64,000 bases of DNA from Helichrysum umbraculigerum (Eukaryota > Streptophyta > Magnoliopsida > Asterales > Asteraceae), in NCBI GenBank assembly GCA_949592205.1, contig CATIUR010000001.1, forward strand, positions 239,524,750-239,588,749. The letters are read 5' to 3'. The notes beneath the pieces were generated by a model. The model was not told the DNA's origin and searched no databases. It saw only the letters and a program-made list of their open reading frames with translations. Shown here one piece after another: positions 24,030-36,700 of the stretch (position 1 is its first letter; the number at the start of each line of letters is the position of its first letter). Position numbers and translations under genes: made by a program.

Positions 24030-24795
24030 ACTTATAACACCCTATAATTTACAAACCATTTTTTTAACATAATATACCGGAAGCGCAAATCTAATCAAAC
24101 ATTTATAATTTTACATTATATAACATACACATCTAATCAATCTATTTCAAATCATAGTTTATCAGTTTGGGTGTTATGTAATTCCAAAGACAACCCTGAT
24201 TTATATAAATCAGATATCAGAGTAAACATCCAGTCGTCAAACATTCCATTCAGTCAACAGCTTCTTGCCCAACCCATTACATAATCATAACCTGCAAGAA
24301 GTAGTAGGGTGGTGGGGTTAGCATATCGCTAAGTGAGTTAATAAATAATCAACAGTCCAACTTAGCATAACAAATCTGTTTACAGCAAAGCATCATAAAC
24401 ACATAACAACCCTGTTACCACAACAGGCTCATCATCACATAATCATCACATCATCGCAATGAGGATCGGCGGTTCCTGATCCAATCTCATGCCCTCATAG
24501 TGGGCAGGAACCCTTCGGATTCACTGCAGGCCAATACAGTGAATCACCGATAACTTAATGCTATTCTCATCCAACTAAGGTTCCTATGAACGATATGTAC
24601 AAGGAACCCTCCATCGTCAACAATAGCAAATAAGCCCAGCATCATACTGACCTTCATAGTGCCCAAGGCCATGTATCAGACAATCACATAGGCCATAATA
24701 TTCATGGCTTCATATCAGACTAAGTAGTCTATCAAACAACAATTACATCATAACATACTAAACAGTCTATCAAAGCAGTAAACTACGTTTACCCA

Positions 24796-24850
24796 TTGTA
24801 ACCAAAATTGTTACAACTAAATCACACTGAGGATTACAGATCCACTCACC
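24796..24850 (-). promoter_or_regulatory. Donor-like GGTGAGT plus TTGTAAC/GTTACAA hairpin, LTR B
   Basis: On the minus strand GGTGAGT (24844-24850) precedes an inverted repeat with arms at 24810-24816 and 24796-24802. The loop (seven bases, AATTTTG) differs from A, C and D while the 7-bp stem is kept. Confidence 0.5.
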
Positions 24851-25399
24851 GTTACCTCGGCCGCAAGCTCAGAAGTCTAATATTACTGAGCCTTCTCCAT
24901 ATCTGAGAATACAATTAAATAATGAATTAGTAACTCATTCCATAATCGTATAACATATTTAAATACATAGTATCGAAATGACAAACAATTACCAAGTTGT
25001 AATTATCAGTTATAACCACTTTGCTCCTATCAACTTTAGTCAAATTATAACAATTCCATTTATACAAGTATTTACTCATATATCTAGTTCCAATCATTAT
25101 CAAAGCATATTTATCCAAGCATGTAATGCCTGAGGTCCAATAAAACAAAAGTCCAATTCAGAATGAAATCAAAAAGTCCCAAAACGAGGTTCAAAAACTG
25201 TAAAATGCCATTTTCGGCCCCTAAACGACCCCGAACGGCCTAAAACCGCCTAGGCTCTTAAAACATAGCTTTGATCATTGGGCCGTTTTCGAGTGACCAT
25301 GCGAATTTCAACCCAATCCGAGTTAATAAATTTTGTCACTTATCCGCGACCCTGAAAACACTTGCGCGTTTTCAAAATTTGCAAACAAATTTTTCCCAG

Positions 25400-25533
25400 G
25401 TATCCGCCGGATCCAAAATATGATCCGCCGGATCCCTAATAAAACCCGCGATCCGCCGGATCCACCTTAAGATCCGCCAGATCCCCAACATAAGTCCATG
25501 ATCCGCCGGATACAACAAGGATCCGCCGGATCC
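25400..25533 (-). repeat. GATCC-GCC-GGATC hairpin modules in LTR B
   Basis: Six modules of GATCCGCCGGATC or one-base variants start near 25401, 25422, 25450, 25471, 25500 and 25520. GATCC/GGATC arms flank GCC. The spacers between modules are unrelated. They lie 0.68-0.81 kb from the LTR start, like the clusters of A and D. Confidence 0.8.
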
Positions 25534-26210
25534 TTCATCCCTTCCAGCGACCTGTACTTTCTCAAAACCCATAACCCGAACTTAAAACTCAAATAACTCA
25601 AAATTAAGTTTTCTAGCTTAATCAAATCAGCTTTCTAACGCCTAATAATCGTCAATAACATCATATAGCATCAAATCAAACTTCAATCTTATACAAGATC
25701 ATTTACCCTAATAATCTTATTAAACCTCAAGCTTCAAAGTTTAAACATGAATGAATTAAACTTACAATTTGGTTAAGAAAGAGATGAGGATGATTAATCA
25801 ACTCCAACATGAATTTGAAGATTGAAAATTGATGGTTACTTGGTTTATTTACAAAGCCACAGGGACGATTTATGTTTTCTGTTTGAAAAAAAGAAAGAAA
25901 GGAATTTAAAGAAAAGTAGGTCGGCTCACACCCAACCGACTCCGTATACCATTTAAAATTAGTCCCCTTCTAAACCTATTGTCTGGAACCTAACAAACCA
26001 TTTGCGATTCCAACAACTTTATTTTACCGTCAACTATATAAAGTTAAAGCATACAATAATTTACTAGTCACAATAAGTCATTTGACTTTTTGACTAATCA
26101 TTCACAATAAACTTAACACAATAAACAATTTAATTTCCTAACACATTAAACAATTATTTAAAGTCAGGAAATTACCTAATTATTACTAGGCAAATAAAAT
26201 GGGTGTTACA

Positions 26211-27897
26211 ATTTGCGACATAGTGACTTGTGTCGCAATAGGCCTGAGCCTTATGCGACATAACAGGCTGTTGAAAAGTTCGAGTGTCGGGATTGTGGTC
26301 AAACGACTCCGGTTTGACCCGAGACTTTTACAGAAGTCTTAAAATAGTTAATAGAGTTTATAAAAATTTTCGGTTCGTGTCGGGGTTATTCCGAGGTGTC
26401 GGTTATATAAAACGCAAAGTGAAACTTCAAGATTTTATGATTTCGATTTTGTCGGTTTGTTTCGCCATTTATTTGCTACCATTTCTAGTCCACATCAATT
26501 CTCAAGAAAATTCTCAGTTGATCAACTATATATCTAGTCTATTACGTAATTTTTTTCGGCAATTATTGAGTTCATTTAGATAGGTAAATAAATTCGCGAA
26601 GGAACTGAACACATATTTCGACAAAATCTGACTACAGCTCAAAGATCGGTTCATAGCTAAAAATCCGTAGATTTCTGGAAAAGTGTAAAACACAAAAGTT
26701 GTAGCTCTCTTTCATACGAAAATTTTGGTATGTGTTTCATGGTCTTATTCAAAGTACACGATTTTATATGATTTATTTCGTAAGCTGGAAATTTTGGACA
26801 GATTTGTTGTGTTCATGTATATGTTTCAAAAACGTGATTCGAGTTTAGTTTTGAACATTATCTAGCTAAATAACCAACTAGACGAGTAAATAAACATAAT
26901 ATAAGTCGTTTCAAGGTGTCGGAAACTTACAAGAGTCGTATGGAGATTCCGAAAAGATGAAAGTGTAGCTCGTGACCTTAGGAACGTTTTTGCTTCCAAA
27001 CACTTGATGATCTAAGGGTGTTAAGGTGGTGATTGGGTGTGTTCTTGGACTGATATTTGGAGAGGGAAAGATGGAGGGAGTTAAGAGTTAGAGAGAGAGA
27101 TGATGATGATGAATGAAAATAATGATGGTGGTGAAGTGAAGTGAAGTAGAAGCAAGAAGAAAAGAAAGGGGTGCCCATTCCTTGGGCATGGTCAGCCCAT
27201 GAGGGCCCCACCAAGGTGTGGGTGAGTCTAAAACTTGTTCCTCGATTCGTGCTCCGTGCGGTGTTGGTTTCCCCGGTCGTTTAAACGTTTAATTAATGTT
27301 ATACGCGTTTATATCATGTTTTAGATAACGAATAATATTTCGATATTTTGATTGAAGCATTTATTAAATACTTGGAAAATATTTATAAAAATGTTCCATT
27401 AATTTATAGGTCTCGATTTGCGCGTTCATTCTACGGAGGTTTAATCGCGTGACGTTTTCAAACGTTTTTCGTTATCGGTTTATTGTACAATACTTCAAAC
27501 CAATATTTTCTATTAACGTAATATATTTTAAAATATATTAAATATATTTGAAATTTTCGTTCTGTTGTCGGGCGCGTCTCGCGCGTTTTTGTCACATATA
27601 CTTATTTGATACGATACGAAATACTTTGTAAAAATTATCGAAATAATATTTTGAAATCAATATGTTTATTAAATAATTTCATATTATTTAATAAATAAGG
27701 TTCACCAACGTCCGTATAAAGCGTATCGAAATCCATTCGATATAAACGTGCACGATTTAACCAAATCGCGTATATGTATATATATATTCCACAATATATA
27801 TATAAGGTTACATAATTTAGCCTAATCAAAGAACTAATTACATGTATTAATAGATGATTAGGCACTAGCCACTAGTCCTAATTGGGCGGGTGTCACA
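26211..27897 (-). mobile_element. Second LTR2 copy, broken 5' LTR of the chromovirus
   Basis: Minus strand from TGTGACACCCGCCC at 27897. Collinear with 14581 down to about 12907 with scattered substitutions and small indels. It stops inside the GCGACA array at 26211, where LTR B begins. The flank on the outer side is CTCCG (27898-27902), with no matching duplication found at the other LTR. Confidence 0.8.
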
Positions 27898-28674
27898 CTC
27901 CGATAGTAATATATAAGTTAAAAAAAATAAGACATTAAGTGTAAATAAAGTTTCAAAATAGTACAAAGCTACTATTATATTCATTGTTATTACTTTTGCT
28001 ACTATAAGTTTAAATTGGGTAACTACGATTAATGTTTCATTGTTATTGTTATTATTTTTCAAATTATTATATCATTTGTATTGTAAAGCCTTTTTAGTAA
28101 TTTACAATTACAAAAGAGTATGAGTTCGTACCATTTCTATTAAAGTTAAAAGAACCGAAGCCAAATTTAAGGTTTAATTTCTATGTGAAAAAATATTTAT
28201 TTTTAAAACCCGTCGCAACGCGAGGGCAATAAAATTCTTGTTCATATCATATCTATATCTACATTTATCATTTACTAAAATTAATCATCATACAATAATT
28301 TTTATGGTCTTTCTATAATCATTATTATTCATAATTATTATAATGACATATACTATTAAATAAAATTGACACAAATGCAAAAAATACAAAAATAAAAATA
28401 AATAACATTGTAAGTTAATACAACCATTATCCATAAACCGATTATCATTATCGATCACTACAATTTTTATTTGTTACCACTGCATAGCGCAGGTCTCCGA
28501 CTAGTTTATATCAATCATCATTATTTGAATATATATCACTTCGTATTTTCAAGATAATTATATCACAATAACACATTTCAACATTCACAAAAAAGTAAAA
28601 AAATATATATAAAGACGTCACCCACTCTTGCATAATACAACTTTAAAGTAAAACCAGAATCCTAAATAGAAAAA
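27898..28674. other. AT-rich intergenic stretch, no gene
   Basis: No coding potential. It contains a short GC-rich motif, AACCCGTCGCAACGCGAGGG (about 28207), and GCATAGCGCAGGTC (about 28482). Both resemble CCCGTGNNNNCACGGG-type near-palindromes found near 43050 and 43405. Confidence 0.5.
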
Positions 28675-31587
28675 TGAAACGCCCTAAATTTTTTTTTTTT
28701 TATAACATCATAATAATGAGTAAAAATGTATTTCTTTCACATTTGGTCCCATATAACAATCAATAATAATCTATACCGACACTTGACAGTTTCAATTCAA
28801 TTACATACAATAAATTACAGTTTAGTAAAAACTTTCTTTTAAACAACATCTGATAACAAATCATATTTCTGTGGGCGATTTATACAAGAGTCATCATAAC
28901 GATAATCTAAAAGAACAGAAGCTTGTCTACCTATGATGCAAGCTTCAATCCACGTAACCGTCTAGCATATTTCAGTTATCCAAATTGCACCTTTCGATTT
29001 CACCGAAATTTCCACCTACAACAGGAAACAACTAAAGGAATAAGCTTAAAGCTTAGTGAGAATACAGGCAGTCAAATGGATAATTCACAAAGTCACATAA
29101 CACCTAACAAATAGCAATATTCCACTTATCTTTTCAAACCATTAATCACTAAGCAAATGTAGAGATTTCCCTATATTCCATACGGATCCGAGGTCTAATA
29201 GATACAAGCACGCAAGGCACCAAACCATATCGAAATGGATGCCAAGCTCAATAGATACCAATTAGTGCTAAGCACTTATTTCGTAACAATCATTTATTTC
29301 GTAACAATCAATCTCTGCACTATTGCTCAATCCACATAAGTCACATAATTCCACATAAGTTCCACATAACTCAACAACTAGCAACAATTAACAATAATGT
29401 TGAATAATACATCTCAACTTAAGATATGAGCATACGATACAAGCATAAGAAACAATTATAAGAAACAAGTACAAGAAACACGCATAATCCATTGATTGTA
29501 TGAACCTCTTGCTCGTAAGCAATCCGGAACATACAACCATTACCCATTTAACCCCCGTATACTCACCTTGGCAATTTAGAATATAATCAATCTGCCAATG
29601 AGAATTCATCACTTCTTTAGCAACCTAAAAATCAACATATATACATATATGATTCAATAACATATTAGAATCAAATAATACACATACAAATCATCCTTAT
29701 TAATTTACCCATTTAGTATGATTCGACCCGTATGACTTTCAAAGTCTAATTAGCTACAACTTTATCAATTTGATTCAACCTTATCATGATTATCTAAATC
29801 ATCACTTTATCTATCAATTTACTCTTCTCAATTCATCATTATCAATTAACCTTCATTTATGCACCTTACCACATTAAATAAACATTTTACAACACTTTTA
29901 ATAGGTTTTATAAAAGCTGGACAGCAGCTGTTTGAACCATTTTCTGACAGCCTTCAGAATAGATTTAGACACTAGGTCCATAACCAACAGAAAATAGACT
30001 CTTCCACCTTTCCAACGATATAAGATACATTAAAAACGGAGTTACGGTTTATCTTATATGACCATTTTAAAACGACCATTTTTATGCAAACATGCTGTCC
30101 AAACGAGAGTTATTAGTTTCAACTAGCTGTTTTGAGCTCCATTTTTAGACCTTCTAAACCTCTCTAAAATAAACATATTTTATATCGTTACGAAGGTAAT
30201 ACAACACACTTCAATGTATAGTTTTTACCTTTTCATAAAACGCAACACATGTGAAGTTATAGCCACCTAAAAATGACAAAAGTCATTTGTACATGCTGAA
30301 ATCTCAGCAATTGTTTGCCACCCACTTTTGACCCACTTAGACCCATCCGTTTTCGACAAAATTTATATCGAATTAAAGGTCTTTGACCATACTTTCATTA
30401 TCTATTTTCAGATTTCTCCACAACATTATACACACCAAGTTACAGCCTCTCGAAGTTGGTCAAAAACACTTATTTCACTTTTTGCCAATTAAACTACAAC
30501 TAACTTTATGGCTTCTACCTTTTTTTTTTGTACACACTTTGATTATGTTCTAAACATTGTAATAGGAACATAATTACTCATTCAACTACAATTCAATTGA
30601 TTATAGCTAGTTCATCAATTTTTACATATTCACTTTGTGTTCTTGAAGAATACTTATCAAAATTTTCACTAATTCAATAACAATCACCTAATTATCAAAC
30701 CCATATCATATTACCTTTAAGCATCTTTTCCAACTATTATTCTATTTAATTATCCTTCACATGCTAATATTAACATAATCTAGCATGAACCCCAATTCAT
30801 AATATCATCTTATTTGTTGAATCAAAGCTAACAATCACAATTTTCATACTTTTAACTCTAGATTTCATGTACTTCTTATTACAACATCATAACTACACTT
30901 TATTAACATCATTAATCATACTTCTAATTAAATTACATAAATTTACACTATTTTAGCAAAACCTCCATATTTACCCCAAGAACACAAGTGATAATTTCAT
31001 CACTTTCAACTTGTAATATGATTACTAATAGCTACTACTTCATCAATTAACATAAACTCTATGATTACAAACCCTAATTTCGTATCAATTCAACCAATTT
31101 TATAAAACTCATGAAAACCCAATAACTAGGTTAAATCAACAAGAAAACTTACTTTGAATGATTAGAAGGATGTAAGAGATGATGATAGGAGATGATAATC
31201 CAAAGATTTGAGCTTGAATCAAAGTTTAATTTTAGAGATTTGGTGAGGTTTATGGCTCCTGCGATTTTCTTCTCAACCTCAGGGAAGTTTTTAGAATGTT
31301 TTAGAATGATTTATGATAATCACTGGAATCCCACGCATATACCTATCTATTTAATTTAATTCCTTTATTTCATACAGTCTGGAACTAGTAAACCATTTAC
31401 GTTTTCTATTATATTGTATCTTTTAAATAGAATTATTTCATAATAAATATATTTCCGCTTACACTAAAATAATACTTCAAATATTGGGGTGTTAAAATCA
31501 TAATAACTCAAAACAATAAGTTTTACTTTTACCACAATAATATTTATTTACTTATTAAAATAGTATTTCAAATTTTGGGATGTTACA
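28675..31587 (-). mobile_element. Solo LTR E
   Basis: On the minus strand it runs from TGTAACATCCC at 31587 to GGGCGTTTCA at 28675. AAAAA flanks it on both sides (28670-28674, 31588-31592), an uninformative but consistent 5-bp duplication. The first ~95 bases are partly duplicated (ATTGGGGTGTTA near 31485, ATTTTGGGATGTTACA at the end). It contains GGTGAGT at 29561-29567 with a nested hairpin beside it. No internal ORFs. Confidence 0.6.
29496..29567 (-). promoter_or_regulatory. Donor-like GGTGAGT with nested hairpin, LTR E
   Basis: On the minus strand GGTGAGT (29561-29567) is followed after about 25 bases by a 7-bp inverted repeat (arms 29530-29536 and 29496-29502). This encloses a second one, TTGCT/AGCAA, with a 4-nt loop (29509-29522). 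The layout repeats that of LTRs A-D with other sequences. Confidence 0.45.
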
Positions 31588-31592
31588 AAAAA

Positions 31593-32228
31593 GTTAATTA
31601 TTAATTGAATTCGATTACACATCACATCTACATTAATTTTTTACTAACGCGAATGTTGGATTTTACTAAAAATACTTAAGATGAATATCATTAAACATTA
31701 TAATATTCATTTATTTTTAGAATAGATATTATAAATATCAAATATAAATATATGGACAATAGTATCAATTTAGCAAATTTCTACATCCTCCATCATTAAA
31801 TTCATACTTGTATTGCGATATTAGTCTTCGATACAGTTATTGTGTTCAAATTCCTACTATATACATCAGATGAAAAGGATAAAATAAATGTCACATAAAC
31901 CCTAATTCATACTATGAAATAATAATGTCAAGAAATTATAAGTAATAGTTGAAAACAAGTTGGAAAAGCCGAAGAAGAGAATTATAAACTAAAATTTAAT
32001 GATAAAAAACTAATAAAAAATAAAGAGAGAGAGAAAAGGAAAGAAGAAAGGGAAAAAAAATTATAACGTGCACCTTTTATCCAAAAAAATAGATTGTAAT
32101 GGCTTGAAGGGGATTGAAATTTCAATTTTTGTAATCTTCGACAATCTAATGAATTAAAAGTTCCATTTGGTGATAATTAATTTTACTCTCAAATGTTATC
32201 ACTATCTAACTTGCCACCTAAACTATCT
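31593..32228. other. AT-rich intergenic stretch, no gene
   Basis: No ORF, RNA gene or clear terminal repeat seen. Confidence 0.5.
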
Positions 32229-32237
32229 TTTAAGGTA

Positions 32238-32822
32238 GGGTTAATAGTCCAAAAAGGTAATGTAAGATTTAAAATTTCCCAATAAATGGAATATCACATT
32301 TTTCATCGTCCAAAAAGGACCATTGATTTTAATTTGTGCCCAAAAAATGATTATTGTGTCAAAAAACTTAAATTAAGGGGAATATCAGACGCTTGATTTT
32401 TTATTTTTTCAAAATCGACTCTTGAAACGACTTGCATGAGTTATTATAAGTTTAAGAGGTTGACATCGTTGCATCATCAACAAACAAGAAACTTTTAATT
32501 CCACGAATTGCTATCTTTTGGATACGTATTTATCACTTCAATTTTGAAACCCTAGGTGGCTTGCTCATGATCCCCAAATGTTTCAAACTTTAATTGGTGG
32601 TATAAAGTGTTTATAAATGATGCACATCACATTTAACCGACCTTAATTTTTAAAAAATAAAAAATCGACCCGCTGATATTCCCCTTAATTTAACTTTTTT
32701 GACAAAATAATCCTTTTTGGGCAAAAATTAAAAATAAGGGTCCTTTTTTGACGATGGGAAAAGTGATATTCCCTTTATTGGGAAATTTTGAATCTTACGT
32801 TACCTTTTTGGGCTATTTGCCC
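32238..32822. mobile_element. Mutator-type MITE with ~180-bp terminal inverted repeats
   Basis: The left end GGGTTAATAGTCCAAAAAGG and the inverted right end GGGCAAATAGCCCAAAAAGG continue as a long inverted repeat to about 32410 and from about 32640. The exact 9-bp duplication TTTAAGGTA flanks it (32229-32237, 32823-32831), the hallmark of Mutator-like elements. No transposase; total 585 bp. A transcript would fold into one long hairpin. Confidence 0.85.
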
Positions 32823-33239
32823 TTTAAGGTAATGTCTATTAACTCAATTGTAAACATGTTTACTTTTCCTTTTTGGCATATTAAATAGATATATGAACTT
32901 GAATTACTAAGAGATGAAAGCTATTATGCCAAATATTTAATAACGACATCCATTCTTGTAAGATTAAACTTCTAACTCAAAAAGAGTTTTTGAAATCTAA
33001 TGAACTTAAAAATCTTTAGATCTTATGAATTACAACTTTAGATATCAGGTTAAAAGTGAACTACGACTTTGAAAAATATTCAAACTTTAACACGTAAAAC
33101 CTTGAGAGAACTTTAAACTTGAATAAGACCTTGTCAAGATTTTATGAATATAAAGTCATACATATTGTGAAACCTTTATTTATGAAAACTTCAAATTTTT
33201 ATATTTTAGACATTGAAAAGATTCATGCAAATTAACAAT

Positions 33240-33434
33240 GGGTCTGTCTAACGTGTGCCCTAAGGGCATATGTTAAGACAAGAATATTCTTCTCGAAAAA
33301 TGAGAAATGCATTTTTCAAGAAGAATCTTGATACCTTTTTCATTTTTCGAAAAGAATGTTTTCAACTTTTTCAATTTTCGATAAGAATATTCACCCCTTA
33401 ACATGTGCCCTTAGGGGACAAGTTAGAACTTCCC
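33240..33434. mobile_element. Short Mutator-type MITE upstream of RPB1
   Basis: 195 bp with imperfect terminal inverted repeats (GGGTCTGTCTAACGTGTGCC on the left; the right end inverted begins GGGAAGTTCTAACTTGTCCC). Flanked by the exact 9-bp duplication ATTAACAAT (33231-33239, 33435-33443). It sits about 110 bp upstream of the RPB1 TATA box. Confidence 0.85.
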
Positions 33435-33543
33435 ATTAACAATTAACAAAAGTATATAACCGACCCCGTCTCCCGACAAAGGGCATCGTAGTAATTTTCT
33501 AACCCCCAAACGAATACAGCTGCCAAAGTCGGCTAACTCTGCC

Positions 33544-33550
33544 TATAAAT
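33544..33550 (+). promoter_or_regulatory. TATA box of the RPB1 gene
   Basis: CCTATAAATATTCC lies about 230 bases upstream of the RPB1 start codon, with a pyrimidine-rich stretch 20-40 bases downstream. Likely core promoter. Confidence 0.6.
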
Positions 33551-33771
33551 ATTCCCTCCCTGCCCCCTTTTTCATTCACTCATGCTCTTTCGGTATAAAC
33601 CCCTAGAGCGAAAATTGCAGTTTCCACGCGTATTGCGAAGAACACTTCGATTCAAAATCAATTAAAATTTTGAATCCAAATTTTAACTCGCGATTTTAAC
33701 CTGAAAATTACACCGACTGTGTATATATAACCTAAAGATATAAATAAATAACTAAATATACATATACAGTT

Positions 33772-36700
33772 ATGGATATACGATTTCCGTACTCTCCATT
33801 GGAGGTTTCAAAAGTCCGGCTTGTTCAGTTTGGCATCCTCAGTCCTGATGAAATCGTATAAACCCTAACTTTCCTAATCTAATATTATCGCTATTATACA
33901 CGTAATAATAATAATAATGTATATGTATATATATAGTTTTTATATTTATATTATTTTTGGTTGTAGAGGCAAATGTCAGTTGTGCATATAGAACATGGAG
34001 AAACAACAGAGAAGGGGAAACCGAAAGTTGCGGGACTGAGTGACCCGAGGCTTGGGACGATTGATAGGAATATGAAATGTGAGACTTGTATGGCTAATAT
34101 GGCGGAATGTCCGGGTCATTTTGGACACCTTGAGCTTGCTAAACCTATGTTTCATATCGGATTTATGAAGACGGTGCTCACTATTATGCGTTGCGTTTGC
34201 TTTAATTGCTCGAAGATCCTCGTTCATGAGGTACATTATACGAATCAAATGTACCACGTGTTATGGAGTACAATGAACCGCCTTATATGCCAGTATGATT
34301 AGCTCTTGATTCCTTCAAGTTGTGTTAACATCTGTACCAGTATAGTATACTGTGAGTTAGATATGAACTAGAGGATCGAATTTGGGTGCTGGTATGGTTA
34401 GTAGAGCAAGGTAAAGTTATGTTGTTTCGGTGTTAGGAGAAGTGAACTGGTTATGCTGTTTTGGTAATGGGTATTTTAATAAGAAACAGTAAAATTAGTT
34501 GTTTTTATCATCTTATAATAGTAAACCTATGTTTGGCTGCTATTGGGCTTGGTATTGTTTCATGAATTCACCATAAAAGAAATATGACTCGTTTAAATAA
34601 ATCGAAGTTGAACTTTGAAGGATGAATTATATATAAAAGGATGTTTACCAATGACTAAATAGCTTAGTGGTAAGAGCAACCCATGATTTCCTAGAGGTCA
34701 TGCGTTCGAATCCTGCCATGGGTATTATTTATCATAAAGGTACCTACCACCAATGAAGCGCATGGCCCACAACGTTAATTCTTAGTCAGTGCGAGTTTCG
34801 GCTGGGACGTCGTGGTATATGTGATGGAGGTGATTTACCTGGCGATATTGGACCTTGTGGGGGGTTCGGTCGTGCTCCATTGAAATATGGAGCGGCTCCA
34901 GTGGGTGGCCCAAATACCCATATGTAAAAGGATGTTTTTTGAACGTTTTCTGTTATTGTCGTTACTAGCTGTCCTTTCACTAAATTGCTGTAAATGGATT
35001 ATACTTCCTAATAAAGAATATACTATCTTCAGCTCTATACTTTCCCATATAAGATGCTAAGGGGAAAGATAAAGGAAAACCAAGAAATGAGAATGCACAC
35101 ATTACTTTTTTAGCATCCTAGATTTTGTTTGAAGAGCCAACTAAGAAAAATGATGTCCAGTATCATATTTAGCTTCTACTCTTTGCAAGATTCTATTTCC
35201 ATTTCCCGATTTCTTAAAATATCGTCTAATATGTTGATACCATGTGGATTCAAAGGAATTAGATAGATAGTTTTCTTAGTCGAGAGCATGTTTGTTTTTA
35301 TATATGCACATTAGAATAAAACTTATCTAAGCTGCATTTTTTTGCTACGAGTGTTTGATCGTATCTATGTGTGTATGCTTGTATTGCACAGATCTGAAAT
35401 TTTTACTTGACCTCTCATTTTCTATGCTTCAACAGGAGGATCACAAATTTAAGCAAGCTCAAAAAATAAGAAACCCAAAAAATAGGCTTAAGAAGATCTT
35501 AGATGCATGCAAGAGCATAAGTAAATGCGAAGGTGGTGATGAGATTGATTCCCAAAACCAGGAGGATGGTGAGCCAGTTAAGAAGAGTCGAGGGGGTTGT
35601 GGGGCCCAGCAGCCAAAGATTAGCATTGATGGTATGAAGATGGTTGCAGAATACAAGCTTCAGAAGAAGAAAAATGATGACGTAGAACAGCTTCCTGAGC
35701 CAGCTGAGAGAAAACAGCAGCTTTCTGCAGAACGAGTATCAATCTGAACCCCTCATATTGCATTTTCCATATTCACATATTGCGTTTCTTACTTTGTGAT
35801 GGCTCATACGCATCAACATTCTTTAGGTTCTGAGTGTATTGAAGCGGATAAGTGATGAAGACTGCATTTTGTTGGGCTTGAACCCAAAATATGCTCGTCC
35901 AGATTGGATGATCCTGCAGGTCCTTCCAATACCACCACCTCCAGTCAGACCATCTGTGATGATGGATACGTCAGCTCGGAGTGAGGCAAGTTTCTTGATT
36001 ATGTGCATCAGCACTGCTCATGTTGGTTCTTTTGGCCCACATTTAACACTCCCTCCCCAAAAACGAAATACAAAAACAAAAGGAAAGTTTCTGGATGAAA
36101 TGAATAAAGCAGATCCTCTTTTACCTCTCTCTTTTTGTGCGTATCTAAAAGAACACTTTAAGTAGAGGTGTAAATCCGATCCATATACTTATGGTTGGGT
36201 GGATTCGGGTATATATCATATCTAACGGTCAAATAGCTTAAAAGGGAACCGTTTGAACTTTGGACGTTGGAAGTTTAACTTTTATTTAAAACATCTAGAC
36301 TCTTATGAAATTATATAAATTAGTTTTTGTGATCATATATTCATATTATAGACGCTTACTTATTAGCAAGCTCAGTTTGTTGGATTGGAAGTGTTCAGGC
36401 CAACTTGGCTCGACCCTTGGTACAAATATCCAGTTTTGGCCATTTTGACCTTTTTGACCCATCGTCTGACCTGCACATTATGCCACCTCTAGTTTTCAGT
36501 ATAATGCTCGGAAAAATAGAAGGGCTTGATTTTGTGAACTTCTAGTACCCTAAATACCTTGTCAGACTTCGTCTCAGCTTATCTTCTACTTATTGCTGAA
36601 ACAGGACGACTTAACTCACCAGCTGGCCATGATAATCAGACACAATGAGAACCTGAGGAAGCAAGAAAGGAATGGAGCTCCTGCCCACATAATCTCTGAA

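Larger units (their letters stand above)
24033..26210 (-). mobile_element. LTR B, a 5' LTR with adjoining primer-binding site
   Basis: Minus strand, TGTAACACCC at 26210 to GGGTGTTATA at 24033, 2178 bp. Same family group as solo LTRs A, C and D. No target duplication can be matched: ATTTG at 26211-26215 is not repeated beside any 3' LTR. No 3' copy of B is present; the downstream gag-pol ends in the unrelated LTR2. It abuts the broken LTR2 copy at 26211. Confidence 0.8.

Noticed and set aside
34655..34710. tRNA gene
   Set aside because: A and B boxes are present but no cloverleaf is completed; the unit is part of a SINE with target duplications.
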